64,000 nt of DNA, from positions 19,413,622-19,477,621 of the forward strand of contig LR990044.1 in the NCBI GenBank assembly GCA_905147135.1. The letters are read 5' to 3'. This document shows positions 63,797 to 64,000 of this stretch, piece by piece. Source of the DNA: Blastobasis lacticolella. Its lineage: Eukaryota; Arthropoda; Insecta; Lepidoptera; Blastobasidae. The position numbers and the translations under genes are program-made. The notes beneath the pieces are model-generated. The model was not told the DNA's origin, made no database searches, and saw only the letters and a list, made by a program, of their open reading frames with translations. Positions within the stretch are counted from its first letter, which is position 1; every line of letters begins with the position of its first letter.

Positions 63797-64000
63797 CCTT
63801 GGCGTTAATGTCCCGGTTGTGGTCTCGCGCACGAGGGCCTGGGGTCCACTTTGACCATGATCTAGGCTTTAGGTAATTACAGTAGAGCGACTGCTATCTC
63901 AACCCTATTAACAGGAAAACCGATCAGATTGGATCATGGTGACACATTCAGTCGCCTAAATGTGCAGGTTTCTTTACAATGGTTTCTCTCACTATTCTCA
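63797..64000 (-). mobile_element. SINE C, copy C20, cut by window edge
   Basis: Starts with the complement of the C 3' end (TTGGCGTTAATGTCCCGGTT) and continues with GATTGGATCATGGTGACACA and TCAGTCGCCTAAATGTGCAG. The head lies beyond 64000. Confidence 0.8.

Overview
The window looks like AT-rich nuclear DNA from a moth or butterfly (Lepidoptera), and I found no complete host protein gene in it. The longest open frames are 100-160 codons. Nearly all of the sequence that can be assigned consists of decayed transposable elements of types typical of lepidopteran genomes: RTE-like and CR1-like non-LTR retrotransposon 3' ends, tRNA-related SINEs, retroposons ending in (GAT)n runs, small Helitrons, and short inverted-repeat elements. 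Codon use, overlapping frames and the lack of operon-like spacing rule out a bacterial or organellar window. The region is most simply an intergenic interval or a very long intron.

Families are labelled here with letters. A: a ~265 bp retroposon with a (GAT)n tail (ten copies or pieces). B: RTE-like reverse transcriptase (RT) remnants. C: a ~340 bp SINE with a tRNA-like head (about twenty copies or pieces). D, E and G: CR1-like LINE 3' ends. F: an element whose 3' end matches D. H, I, J, R: elements with inverted termini. K, L, M, N, O, P, Q: repeats recognised only because they recur in the window. S and T: further tRNA-like heads.

Layout. 1-11 kb: inverted-repeat element H1, A1, a Helitron, and an RTE fragment inserted inside element J1. 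11-24 kb: RTE remnants, two GC-rich islands (one with a CRE site), C, E and A copies. 24-37 kb: hairpin elements, the first 257 bp I element nested in a larger inverted-repeat element, an RT palm fragment, and a 378 bp foldback element. 37-48 kb: A7 nested in a C copy, H2, the best preserved CR1 fragment (143 uninterrupted codons), and a candidate host exon at 45879-46001. 48-64 kb: the second I element in inverted orientation, two Helitrons ending in CTAG, SINE C copies with target-site duplications, and an unrecognised 123-codon frame with an in-frame duplication.

How the parts relate: families A, N, T and the RTE fragments all end in GAT-type runs, and C ends in a short GAT motif. Four A copies and two C copies have 11-13 bp target-site duplications (TSDs). 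Together this suggests that several non-autonomous families used the same RTE-type machinery. That is an inference. Possible host signals are weak and scattered: two TATA-containing segments sharing a 13-base downstream motif, a CRE in a GC-rich island, a cluster of ATCGAT sites, and two exon-like open segments. I see no strong sign of a new biological system. The most useful content is the nested insertions and datable element pairs.
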